Below, in pieces: positions 1 through 6,207 of a stretch of DNA of 24,508 bases. The DNA is from a virus. The DNA is taken from the IMG/VR virus record IMGVR_UViG_3300023297_000085, positions 1 to 24,508 of that record; one strand, written 5' to 3'. Within the stretch, counting starts at the first letter, position 1; the number at the start of each line of letters is the position of its first letter. The notes under the pieces were generated by a model. The model saw only the letters and a list, made by a program, of their open reading frames with translations, was not told where the DNA came from and made no database searches. The translations under genes were made by a program, and so were the position numbers.

Positions 1-800
1 CAGGCGCTGGCTATGACGGTTTCATCAAGACATTCAGCATAGACGGAAGCTACGACATTACAGAGATAGACAGCCTTGAACATGATACTGTTAATGGGTC
101 CTTCAACTCTCTCGTAATGATCGACGCCACCCACTTCATCCTGGCATATACAGGCGCTGGCACCGACGGTTTCATCAAGACATTCAGCATAGACGGAAGC
201 TACGACATTACAGAGATAGACAGCCTTGAACATGATACTGTTAATGGGTCCTTCAACTCTCTCGTAATGATCGACGCCACCCACTTCATCCTGGCATATA
301 CAGGCGCTGACAATGACGGCTTCATCAAGACATTCAGCATAGACGGAAGCTACAACATTACAGAGATAGACAGCATTGAACATGATACTGTTAATGGAGG
401 CTACAACTCCCTAGTAATGATTGACGCCACCCACTTCATCCTGGCATATACAGGCGCTGACAATGGCGGTTTCATCAAGACATTCAGCATAGACGGAAGC
501 TACGACAATATTACGCAGATAGACAGCCTTGAACATGATGCTGCTTACGTGTTCTACAGCTCTCTCGTAATGATCGACGCCACCCACTTCATCCTGGCAT
601 ATGCAGGCGATGGCGGTTTCATCAAGACATTCAGCATAGACGGAAGCTACAACATTACAGAGATAGACAGCATTGAACATGATACTGTTAATGGAGGCTA
701 CAACTCCCTAGTAATGATTGACGCCACCCACTTCATCCTGGCATATACAGGCGCTGACAATGACGGCTTCATCAAGACATTCAGCGTTGAAGAGCCAATA
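1..800 (+). repeat. Tandem direct repeats of about 150 bp
   Basis: Repeat starts at 117, 267, 417, 570 and 714 give spacings of 150, 150, 153 and 144 bp, with a partial unit before 117 and another after 714. All length changes are multiples of three, so the frame is kept. Long stretches are identical at DNA level, for example the units at 267 and 714, which points to recent duplication or gene conversion. The array is coding and has no spacers. Confidence 0.95.
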
Positions 801-911
801 ACCTCTAGCATCAAATCAATCAACGGAGTAGCAATCGCAGACATCAAGTCAATCAACGGAGTAGTAATCGGAGACATCAAGCAATTCAATGGAGTATCGA
901 ACGTCTCATAA
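1..911 (+). CDS. Partial beta-propeller-like tandem-repeat virion protein (5' end outside window)
   Basis: The reading frame is open from position 3, so the gene begins upstream and only about 302 C-terminal codons are visible. It consists of about 50-residue repeats that restart at Met-Ile-Asp-Ala-Thr-His at 117, 267, 417, 570 and 714. Each carries an aromatic-rich core (HFILAYTG), a GFIKTFSIDGSY strand and an acidic IDSLEHD turn. Period, strand-like hydrophobic spacing and G/D turns suggest propeller blades or a related beta-repeat fold; this is inference. The C-terminus changes to three 11-residue units with the core IKSINGV, a pattern common near the ends of phage surface proteins. It precedes other fibre-like genes, so a virion surface or host-contact role is likely. 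No catalytic motif was seen. Confidence 0.7.
   Translation, partial: GAGYDGFIKTFSIDGSYDITEIDSLEHDTVNGSFNSLVMIDATHFILAYTGAGTDGFIKTFSIDGSYDITEIDSLEHDTVNGSFNSLVMIDATHFILAYTGADNDGFIKTFSIDGSYNITEIDSIEHDTVNGGYNSLVMIDATHFILAYTGADNGGFIKTFSIDGSYDNITQIDSLEHDAAYVFYSSLVMIDATHFILAYAGDGGFIKTFSIDGSYNITEIDSIEHDTVNGGYNSLVMIDATHFILAYTGADNDGFIKTFSVEEPITSSIKSINGVAIADIKSINGVVIGDIKQFNGVSNVS
810..905 (+). repeat. Three 11-residue IKSINGV-type repeats
   Basis: The end of the propeller-like protein holds three consecutive 33-bp units encoding IKSINGVAIAD, IKSINGVVIGD and IKQFNGVSNVS. The first two are nearly identical at nucleotide level. Similar IKxxNGV strings occur in many phage structural proteins of unknown fold. 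Confidence 0.8.
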
Positions 912-932
912 TGCAAGATAAAAGGAAATAAT

Positions 933-3647
933 ATGTACGGATCTAATTTATACGGAGAGACAGTCTATGCTGGTGAAGGAACAGCGGCGTTCACTAAAGA
1001 ACTGCCTGAGACGATCAGCGCGGCTGCGGCTATCGCCAAAGCCGTTGCAGTAATATATGCCGACACGATAAGTCAGTCTGATGCAATGCAAAAAGCCATT
1101 GGGGCTATTTATTCAGAGACTGTTAACAAATCCGATGATATTTCAAGAGATATTGGAGTAACTTACTCGGAAGAAATCGACAAATCTGACACAATCTCCA
1201 AGGCTGTCGGCGTTAGCTACGTAGAGAGCATGGGAGTTACCGGCTCACCGGGCAAAGGTGCTGGCAAATCTGCTCCAGAAACAGTGAATATCTCTGGAGA
1301 TAAGAGTATTGTCAAGTCATTTGTTCGTGAGTACACAGATACGCTAGGACTATCTGACGGAGATATTGCTCATATTATTAGAATCTTTGAGGAAGACCTT
1401 GATTTATCAACGTCAGTGTCTGAGGCCATTTCTACGATCTTCTCTAACACGATAAGCATAACCGCTTCGCCAACCTCTTCGATAATATTAGATCTTCTAA
1501 CCGAGGAATTGACTTTTGACGATACGTATCATATCGGTGTATTGCTGCATAAGATATTTACAGACGACATCAATATCTCAGACGATGAACAGAATGCGAT
1601 TTCAAGAGCGTTGATTGAGAATCTTGGATTGTCGTACACAATTGCTAGCGCTATTTCAAAAGCTCTGTCAGCTAGTTTAACAATATCTGACGAAGAATAC
1701 AGCTCAACATCAAAGCCCTTCTCTGACAGTTTAGGAATATCTGACGACATTACCAAAGGGATAGCATCAACGTATTCTGACACGATAAACATCGACGCTT
1801 TGGCCGAAGAAATATACGACCTGTTTATCACTAAGACTGAAGAATTGAATGTGTCGGACTCTTCAAGATACTCTATGGCGAGGTCTATTGCCGAAGAAAT
1901 CAGTTTGGCTGATACAATAGATAAATCATGCGGAAGAATATTCGCAGAGACTATAGACCTATCTGACGCGATTGTGAAGGCCGTAACTTCTTTCCTCGAA
2001 GAAGAGTTAGGATTATCTGACGCAATTGTCAAAGATGTTGCGCGTTTGCTCGAAGATGAGTTAAGCATATTGGATGCCTTCTCTTTGAGAAGAGAACTTA
2101 ACGTTGATGAAACAATTTCGTTAGACGCTGGATTCTCTAGAATTATCGATATTGTCAAAATGGTGACAGAAGAGCTAAATCTATCTGACGGGGATGCGGC
2201 GAATCTATATCGGATATTTATCGAGACGATGAATCTTTCCGGTTTGGCTTCTCAAGGTGGAGCATATACGTATTCAGATGCGTTGAATTTATCTGACTCG
2301 ATTTCTTCAGAGATTTCTAGAAGTATAATAGAAGCGATTAGTATCGCTAGCGATGTATTGAATGGCGTTGATATTACGAAAACAGAGACGCTGTCGCTGT
2401 TAGGATCTTTTGTTAAAGCGATGTCTTTCATCAAGGGAGAGGTTCTTTCTATTGATGATGGTAAGTCGTTTGATGTCGCGAGAGATATTTCAGAGGTGAT
2501 AAATGCATCTGATGGGGTATCATCTAATATCAGCCTCGCTAATAAAGCGGAAGGGCTATCACTCTCAGATTCGATCATTAGAGCTACTTCTCTTATAAAG
2601 GAAGAATCTGTCTCCATTGATGACAACAAGCTATTTGATGCTGCAAAAAATACTTCTGAAACGGTTTCATTAGACGCAGCCTATACTAGAGTTATCGATA
2701 TCGTTAAAATATTAACAGATGAATTGACTCTCTCAGACGGTGACGCGGCAAATATTCACAGGCTTTTCATTGAAACGATAAATCTTCTAGGCGTAGTTTC
2801 TCAAGGAGGAGCATACACGTATTCAGATGCAGTCAATTTATCTGATTCAGTCTCTTCTGGCATTGCTAGAAGTATAATCGATGCAATTAGTATTTCTGGC
2901 AATATGCTGTTTGGCACAGATATTACTAGAGCAGAAACGCTCTCGCTATTGGCTTCTTTTACCAGAATAATATCTCTTATCATTATCAAAGAGGAAACTC
3001 TTTCTGTAGATGATAGCAAACTATTCGACATAGTAAGAGGCATCTCAGAGACGATGACTATCTCTGAGCAAGCAGCATTTATTATCTTGCTGCAAAAGTC
3101 AGAGACTCTATCAATCTCTGATGAATTGACGGAGAGTATTGGTTTAGCGGCAGCTGAGGAGATGCAGATTGCATCTGCACTTGTAGCCGCTATAGAGAAG
3201 AAGATGTCTGAAACACTTAACTTCAATGACATCTTGTACTTCGACATAGCTATGGCTTTCGGAGAAATACTTAACATAGATGATAGTTTCTTAACAGGGG
3301 TTCTTCTCGATGTCGCAGAAGAACTTGCTTTTACAGACGGCGTGTCGTTTGACGCTGTAAAATTATTCACAGAAGTCCTTTCTCTCGCTGCTTATGCTGG
3401 AAAGGCATTACCTCCACTAGATATTTCAGAAATTATCCAAATCGCTGAAGCTGTTGTCAAATCAATAGATTCGATAAAAGAAGAGGCGCTTGGATTATCC
3501 GGTGATGCATTATTTGGCATAGCTAGGATATTGACAGATACGATTGTGCTTTCTGAAAGAGCAAAGTTCAGCGGATTAGTGTACTCTCCAGAAACAAACA
3601 TAGCTGTTTCAATCTTAAAGGCAGCGATTAAGGCATACAAAAACTAG
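933..3647 (+). CDS. Repeat-rich fibre-like structural protein, 904 aa
   Basis: The ATG at 933 follows a purine-rich AAAGGAA site about 8 bases upstream, 21 bp after the previous stop. The protein opens with MYGSNLYGETVYAGEG, a short Gly/Tyr-rich leader. The rest is an irregular array of 18-residue units of the form (S/E)-E-(T/L)-hydrophobic-x-hydrophobic-S-D-x-hydrophobic-x-K-x-hydrophobic; TDDINISDDEQNAISRAL is one example. Hydrophobic spacing fits either a short beta-plus-helix repeat or a trimeric fibre shaft. A larger duplication lies in the C-terminal half: the segment from about residue 406 returns at about residue 589. Acidic residues, Ser and Ile are abundant and there is no Cys cluster. 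It sits among other surface-type genes, so an elongated virion protein is likely; the exact role is unknown. Confidence 0.75.
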   Translation: MYGSNLYGETVYAGEGTAAFTKELPETISAAAAIAKAVAVIYADTISQSDAMQKAIGAIYSETVNKSDDISRDIGVTYSEEIDKSDTISKAVGVSYVESMGVTGSPGKGAGKSAPETVNISGDKSIVKSFVREYTDTLGLSDGDIAHIIRIFEEDLDLSTSVSEAISTIFSNTISITASPTSSIILDLLTEELTFDDTYHIGVLLHKIFTDDINISDDEQNAISRALIENLGLSYTIASAISKALSASLTISDEEYSSTSKPFSDSLGISDDITKGIASTYSDTINIDALAEEIYDLFITKTEELNVSDSSRYSMARSIAEEISLADTIDKSCGRIFAETIDLSDAIVKAVTSFLEEELGLSDAIVKDVARLLEDELSILDAFSLRRELNVDETISLDAGFSRIIDIVKMVTEELNLSDGDAANLYRIFIETMNLSGLASQGGAYTYSDALNLSDSISSEISRSIIEAISIASDVLNGVDITKTETLSLLGSFVKAMSFIKGEVLSIDDGKSFDVARDISEVINASDGVSSNISLANKAEGLSLSDSIIRATSLIKEESVSIDDNKLFDAAKNTSETVSLDAAYTRVIDIVKILTDELTLSDGDAANIHRLFIETINLLGVVSQGGAYTYSDAVNLSDSVSSGIARSIIDAISISGNMLFGTDITRAETLSLLASFTRIISLIIIKEETLSVDDSKLFDIVRGISETMTISEQAAFIILLQKSETLSISDELTESIGLAAAEEMQIASALVAAIEKKMSETLNFNDILYFDIAMAFGEILNIDDSFLTGVLLDVAEELAFTDGVSFDAVKLFTEVLSLAAYAGKALPPLDISEIIQIAEAVVKSIDSIKEEALGLSGDALFGIARILTDTIVLSERAKFSGLVYSPETNIAVSILKAAIKAYKN
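2148..3060 (+). repeat. Internal duplication about 549 bp apart in the 904-aa gene
   Basis: The segment starting at 2148 (DIVKMVTEELNLSDGDAAN) is repeated from 2697 (DIVKILTDELTLSDGDAAN). Similarity continues through the SQGGAYTYSDA motif and on to the SIDD/SVDD core, giving copies of roughly 120 residues separated by 183 residues. Substitutions are spread along the copies, so this duplication is older than the 150-bp repeats at the left edge. Confidence 0.85.
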
Positions 3648-3655
3648 GAGTAAAA

Positions 3656-3964
3656 ATGATTAAGATTGATAGTGTGAATGCCGGTTCTTCAGTTAGGTTT
3701 AGAGTGAGTACTTATGATGCAGATGACTGTATCGCTAATGCAGACTCAGTCCCAAGCATTACAGTTTATTCAGGAGAGCCTGCGTTTGACACTGTTGTTC
3801 TAGCTGAAGTGGTCATGGTCCAGACAGGTCTTGGTGTTTATGATTATTGGTGGGACACTACAGGAATGGAGACTGATACGTATTTGGCTGTCGCTCCTAG
3901 TGTTGTGGATGCTCATAAGAACAACAACAGGATTCAGATTCGTGTTCTTTCTGCGACTGTGTAG
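3656..3964 (+). CDS. Small beta-rich structural protein, 102 aa
   Basis: The ATG at 3656 follows an AGGAG site that overlaps the upstream stop codon. The product alternates polar and hydrophobic residues in a way that suggests one Ig-like beta-sandwich: RFRVSTYDADD, ITVYSGE, GVYDYWWDTTG, and a final IQIRVLSATV strand. There is no signal peptide or membrane segment. Its place directly after a fibre-like gene and before other small virion genes suggests a minor structural or attachment protein. The family was not recognised. The HNH gene follows after 15 bp. Confidence 0.7.
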   Translation: MIKIDSVNAGSSVRFRVSTYDADDCIANADSVPSITVYSGEPAFDTVVLAEVVMVQTGLGVYDYWWDTTGMETDTYLAVAPSVVDAHKNNNRIQIRVLSATV

Positions 3965-3979
3965 AGGGAGCGATAATTG

Positions 3980-4672
3980 ATGGACAGTAGGATACTTGAC
4001 TTGACAGGACAAAGATTCGGGAAGTTAATTGTCGTTAATCTTACAGAAAAAAGAAATTCTTCCGGCAATGTTGTTTGGAGATGCCAGTGTGATTGTGGGA
4101 ATTTTGTCTATGTTGCTAGCAGCGACCTTATTAGGGGGCAAAAATCTTGCGGATGTGAAAAAGCTAGAGATATAACTGGAATCAGGTCTGGCAGGCTTGT
4201 TGCGGTTAAACCAACCGAAAGAAGAAATTCTTGTTCAGAGGTAATATGGTTAGCAAAGTGCGATTGCGGGAATTTTGTGTATGTTGCAGGAAGAGACTTA
4301 ACTAGAAAACACACGAAGTCTTGTGGCTGTCTTAGTAAAGATATTATGAGTGCTAAAAAAGGCCATCTTAACAATAACTGGAACCCTAAATTGACTGATG
4401 AAGAAAGAGTACATGGTCGTTGTGTTCCTGGCTACTCAAAATGGCGATTTGAAGTTTTTGAACGTGACGGCTTTACGTGCCAAAAATGCGGAGATAGCAC
4501 TGGCGGGAATCTTAACGCTCATCATATTGATAGTTATGCTGACAATCCAGAATCTCGCGTTGAGATTAGTAACGGGGTAACTCTTTGCGAGGAATGCCAC
4601 AAAGACTTCCATCATATTTACGGCAATCATTCAACAAGAGAAAAAGTAGAAGAATGGTTAGATTCAACGTAA
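3980..4672 (+). CDS. Free-standing HNH homing endonuclease with two N-terminal zinc modules
   Basis: The 230-residue protein has two similar N-terminal modules, residues about 7-60 and 65-118. Each has a (R)FGKL/SGRL beta start, a Trp, a CxCxC or CDCG cluster and a closing SCGC, as expected for small DNA-binding zinc modules. The C-terminal nuclease is a complete treble-clef HNH: C167 and C170, catalytic-type H181-H182, N198, then C203, C206, H207 and H211. This domain class cuts DNA site-specifically and, when free-standing in phages, promotes spread of its own gene. The ATG at 3980 is preferred, with GAGGGAG 9 bases upstream; a TTG at 3977 is also possible. A paralogue lies at 14570. It sits between genes, not inside one. 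Confidence 0.88.
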   Translation: MDSRILDLTGQRFGKLIVVNLTEKRNSSGNVVWRCQCDCGNFVYVASSDLIRGQKSCGCEKARDITGIRSGRLVAVKPTERRNSCSEVIWLAKCDCGNFVYVAGRDLTRKHTKSCGCLSKDIMSAKKGHLNNNWNPKLTDEERVHGRCVPGYSKWRFEVFERDGFTCQKCGDSTGGNLNAHHIDSYADNPESRVEISNGVTLCEECHKDFHHIYGNHSTREKVEEWLDST

Positions 4673-4723
4673 TTCGTGTCATTGTATTCACAAATAAGGA
4701 TTATATATAGAGAGGCAAATCTT

Positions 4724-4921
4724 ATGCAAATGGAAATGACTAAGAAGAATTCAGAAGGCGAAACTGTTGATAAGCGTGGAAAGCGCCGCACTGTTGTCGA
4801 TGGAGTTCTTAAGAATCAAGAGGTAAGTCTTAAAACTGGGGAGTGGGCGGACTTATCTACTATTAAAATAGAGGTTAAAGAAGCCGCAGATCTTGCGGCG
4901 AGTACTAAAGAAACAAGTTAA
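4724..4921 (+). CDS. Small charged hypothetical protein, 65 aa
   Basis: The ATG at 4724 has an AGAGAGG site about 8 bases upstream. A longer frame from a GTG at 4676 lacks a ribosome site and is not favoured. The product is rich in Lys, Glu and Thr (MTKKNSEGETVDKRGKRR) and has no Cys or membrane segment. It is followed after about 24 bp by the next structural gene. Small charged proteins of this kind are common between phage tail genes. No function can be assigned. The HNH gene probably entered just upstream, separating it from the 3656 gene. Confidence 0.6.
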   Translation: MQMEMTKKNSEGETVDKRGKRRTVVDGVLKNQEVSLKTGEWADLSTIKIEVKEAADLAASTKETS

Positions 4922-4945
4922 AGCTCGCTTGCTATGGAGGACAGA

Positions 4946-5413
4946 ATGAAAAAAAAGGACAACCTAGGCCTTCACGGAGAGTTTGAACTGGTTGCCGCAC
5001 ACTCAGATGGTGAGGTATTTGCTACTAGAGAAATACTAAACATCATCACAACGATGGGTCTTACAGAAGTCGCAAAAATGCTTATCGGAGCAGAGTCTGT
5101 TGGTTTTACTTTTGTTGCGATAGGTCTTGGAACTACGACACCTGTACTTGGCGACACAACGCTTGAGTCAGAGATTACCACGGCTGGCGGCGCACGCATT
5201 GATTCTACAAGCGAATCCACGGCTGCCGCAGTAGCGACTATCCCTGTGACGTTTAATTTCACGGCTGGTGCTTCATTCGCTATCACAGAAGTTGGACTGC
5301 TCAATGCGTCGTCAGCAGGAGACTTGTTGGCTCATCAGACCTTCGCAGCTATTAACGTAGCCGAAGGCGATAGTCTTACAGCAACGTGGACCATCACATC
5401 TGCCGGTGTGTAG
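4946..5413 (+). CDS. Phage tail-fibre-like structural protein, 155 aa
   Basis: Start at 4946 is chosen because a GGAGG lies 5-6 bases upstream; an ATG at 4934 lies at the 5' edge of that site. The N-terminus is charged, then comes a conserved phage pattern: FVAIGLGTTTPVLGDTTLESE, GGARID, a Thr/Ala-rich beta region, FAITEVGLLNASSAGDLLAHQTF and a final GDSLTATWTIT strand. This order (an AIGxGT motif, then an ITExGLxNA strand, then an LAxQTF and GDSLxxTWxIT end) recurs in small phage virion proteins annotated as tail or fibre components. A beta-sandwich fold is likely. It is the last gene before a strong terminator at 5439, so it probably closes the surface-protein unit. Confidence 0.7.
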   Translation: MKKKDNLGLHGEFELVAAHSDGEVFATREILNIITTMGLTEVAKMLIGAESVGFTFVAIGLGTTTPVLGDTTLESEITTAGGARIDSTSESTAAAVATIPVTFNFTAGASFAITEVGLLNASSAGDLLAHQTFAAINVAEGDSLTATWTITSAGV

Positions 5414-5438
5414 TGTAGCATAGCAAACGAAATACTAC

Positions 5439-5466
5439 GGCGGGGCTAACTACCCCGCCATTTTTT
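5439..5466 (+). terminator. Rho-independent terminator after the fibre-like block
   Basis: A perfect 7-bp GC stem, GGCGGGG (5439-5445) with CCCCGCC (5453-5459), closes a 7-base loop. It is followed at once by A and six T (5461-5466). It lies 26 bp after the stop at 5413 and just before the tmRNA promoter, separating two transcription units. Confidence 0.92.
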
Positions 5467-5472
5467 AACGAC

Positions 5473-5501
5473 TTGACGGATTGGGATTTTTGTGGTATGA
5501 T
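5473..5501 (+). promoter_or_regulatory. Consensus sigma70 promoter for the tmRNA unit
   Basis: TTGACG at 5473-5478 and TATGAT at 5496-5501 are separated by exactly 17 bp. A start near 5508 would lie a few bases before the mature tmRNA 5' end at 5513, leaving a short leader for RNase P to remove. The upstream CGACTTGACG and the T-rich spacer closely match the promoter at 14184. Confidence 0.88.
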
Positions 5502-5512
5502 GTAACAAACAT

Positions 5513-5837
5513 GTGGGTGACATGGTATCGATTGGTGCGAGAAATGTTCAGGTGCTAGGCAACATTAACAATAACCGAGAACAATCAAACAAACGTTATT
5601 TACGACGAGTATTTAACTGCTTTCTCTGCGGGGATAGTTACCTTCGAGAAAAGTATCGACTATAGCTATATCAACTAGCAAGCTTCGCAATAACCTAGCT
5701 GATTAACAACCGCGAATAGCAGGCGGCGAACTTTGCCAGTCCTAGTAACCGGCTGCGACTTAAAGACTGGAGATTCCTAGTGGCATCCTGCCAAAGAACG
5801 CAACAACACGCGGGTTCGAATCCCGCCACCTACACCA
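5513..5837 (+). ncRNA. ssrA: Phage-encoded transfer-messenger RNA (tmRNA)
   Basis: tmRNA rescues ribosomes stalled on broken mRNA: it is charged with alanine, then supplies a short reading frame ending in a stop. The 5' end GTGGGTG (5513-5519) pairs perfectly with CACCTAC (5827-5833), including the G3-U70 pair recognised by alanyl-tRNA synthetase. Discriminator A5834 and an encoded CCA (5835-5837) follow. The T-arm is perfect: GCGGG, loop TTCGAAT, CCCGC (5810-5826). The D-like loop follows the 5' strand, with TATCGATTGG in the usual GG-TTCGA region. Helix H2 is supported by TTGGTGCG (5532-5539) pairing with CGCAACAA (5799-5806), one mismatch. A hairpin with stem ATGTT/AACAT (5544-5548, 5561-5565) fits the pseudoknot-1 position. 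At 325 nt it is near bacterial size. The tag frame is unclear and is treated in the findings. Confidence 0.93.
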
Positions 5838-5839
5838 CA

Positions 5840-5912
5840 GGGCTATAGCATGGGCTACACGGCAACTCGCGAGAAAGGCTGTGTTGTCGTGGGTTCAATT
5901 CCCACTAGCCCG
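5840..5912 (+). other. tRNA-like element without a recognisable anticodon arm
   Basis: A perfect T-arm, GTGGG, TTCAATT, CCCAC (5889-5905), is followed by TAGCCC (5906-5911), which pairs with GGGCTA. Two GGGCTA copies exist upstream, at 5840-5845 and 5852-5857, so the acceptor stem can form in two ways. No 5-bp stem with a 7-base loop fits where an anticodon arm should be. The middle can instead form a long stem, either ACACGGC/GCTGTGT (5857-5863, 5878-5884) or CGGCAAC/GTTGTCG (5860-5866, 5883-5889). No CCA is encoded; TCA follows. It begins two bases after the tmRNA CCA, so both could share a transcript. It is either a decayed tRNA or a compact tRNA mimic. Confidence 0.55.
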
Positions 5913-5935
5913 TCAGAGAAGAAAAGGGAGACAAC

Positions 5936-6037
5936 ATGAACAAAAGAAACAGAGACGGTAAAGGCCCAGCAGGCAAAGGCCCGAAGACTGGAAGAGGCTT
6001 GGGTAATTGCCAGCCGACCACTACTCACAAGGTGTAA
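5936..6037 (+). CDS. 33-aa Gly/Lys/Pro-rich small protein (RDGKGP-TGRGLGNC motif)
   Basis: The ATG at 5936 follows an AAGGGAG site. The product is MNKRNRDGKGPAGKGPKTGR, then GLGNC and a short polar tail, ending TAA. The motif order D-G-x-G-P-x-G-x-G-P-x-T-G-R-G-x-G-x-C is shared with short DUF5320-like proteins of bacteria and phages whose function is unknown; this match is from memory. The protein is basic, with no membrane segment and one Cys. It lies inside the tmRNA unit, downstream of the tRNA-like element and before a series of hairpins. Confidence 0.72.
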   Translation: MNKRNRDGKGPAGKGPKTGRGLGNCQPTTTHKV

Positions 6038-6047
6038 ATAAGCTTTC

Positions 6048-6126
6048 AGGCTTATAGTCACGCATTATAAGCCTACAGCACTATAAAGATTTTAGCCCTC
6101 GGCTAAAAGGCCAGTGAAATTCTGGC
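6048..6126 (+). other. Three consecutive RNA hairpins
   Basis: Three hairpins lie between the 33-aa gene and the terminator-like hairpin. First, AGGCTTATA/TATAAGCCT (6048-6056, 6066-6074): 9 bp, 9-base loop. Second, TTTTAGCC/GGCTAAAA (6090-6097, 6101-6108): 8 bp, loop CTC. Third, GCCAG/CTGGC (6110-6114, 6122-6126). None carries a U-run. They could be a structured RNA domain, processing sites, or 3'-end protection for the upstream RNAs. Confidence 0.6.
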
Positions 6127-6141
6127 AACTTCCCTCCCCGC

Positions 6142-6178
6142 GAGAAAAAGGGCGGAGATGTTTTCTGCCCTTTTTCTC
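6142..6178 (+). terminator. Terminator-like long hairpin ending the tmRNA unit
   Basis: GAGAAAAAGGGC (6142-6153) pairs perfectly with GCCCTTTTTCTC (6167-6178). The stem extends inward through GGAGA/TTTCT with G-U pairs, leaving only a TGT loop. Read as an intrinsic terminator, the GC core GGGC...GCCC is followed by five T (6171-6175). The matching five A on the other side would allow action on the opposite strand too. The next gene starts 30 bp later, so it depends on read-through or an unseen promoter. Confidence 0.7.
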
Positions 6179-6207
6179 CAATATATCAAAACAGGAGATA
6201 TTAAATT

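Noticed and set aside
1-800. CRISPR array
   Set aside because: Repeats are contiguous, about 150 bp, in-frame and coding, with no spacers.
1-911. Diversity-generating retroelement variable region
   Set aside because: No reverse transcriptase or template repeat is visible and differences between units are not adenine-specific.
4676-4723. GTG start for the small protein after the first HNH gene
   Set aside because: No ribosome site; ATG 4724 has AGAGAGG at good spacing.
3965-4723. HNH gene inside a self-splicing intron or intein
   Set aside because: Flanking genes are complete with their own starts and stops, and no split coding sequence was found around either HNH gene.
5839-5912. Normal functional tRNA gene
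   Set aside because: Acceptor and T-arm pair, but no standard 5-bp/7-base anticodon arm or clear anticodon exists in any alignment tried, position 1:72 is mismatched, and CCA is not encoded.
5855-6061. Minus-strand ORF of 68 codons over the tRNA-like element
   Set aside because: Its GIEPTTTQP-like string is the usual false translation of a tRNA T-arm read backwards; no ribosome site was seen.
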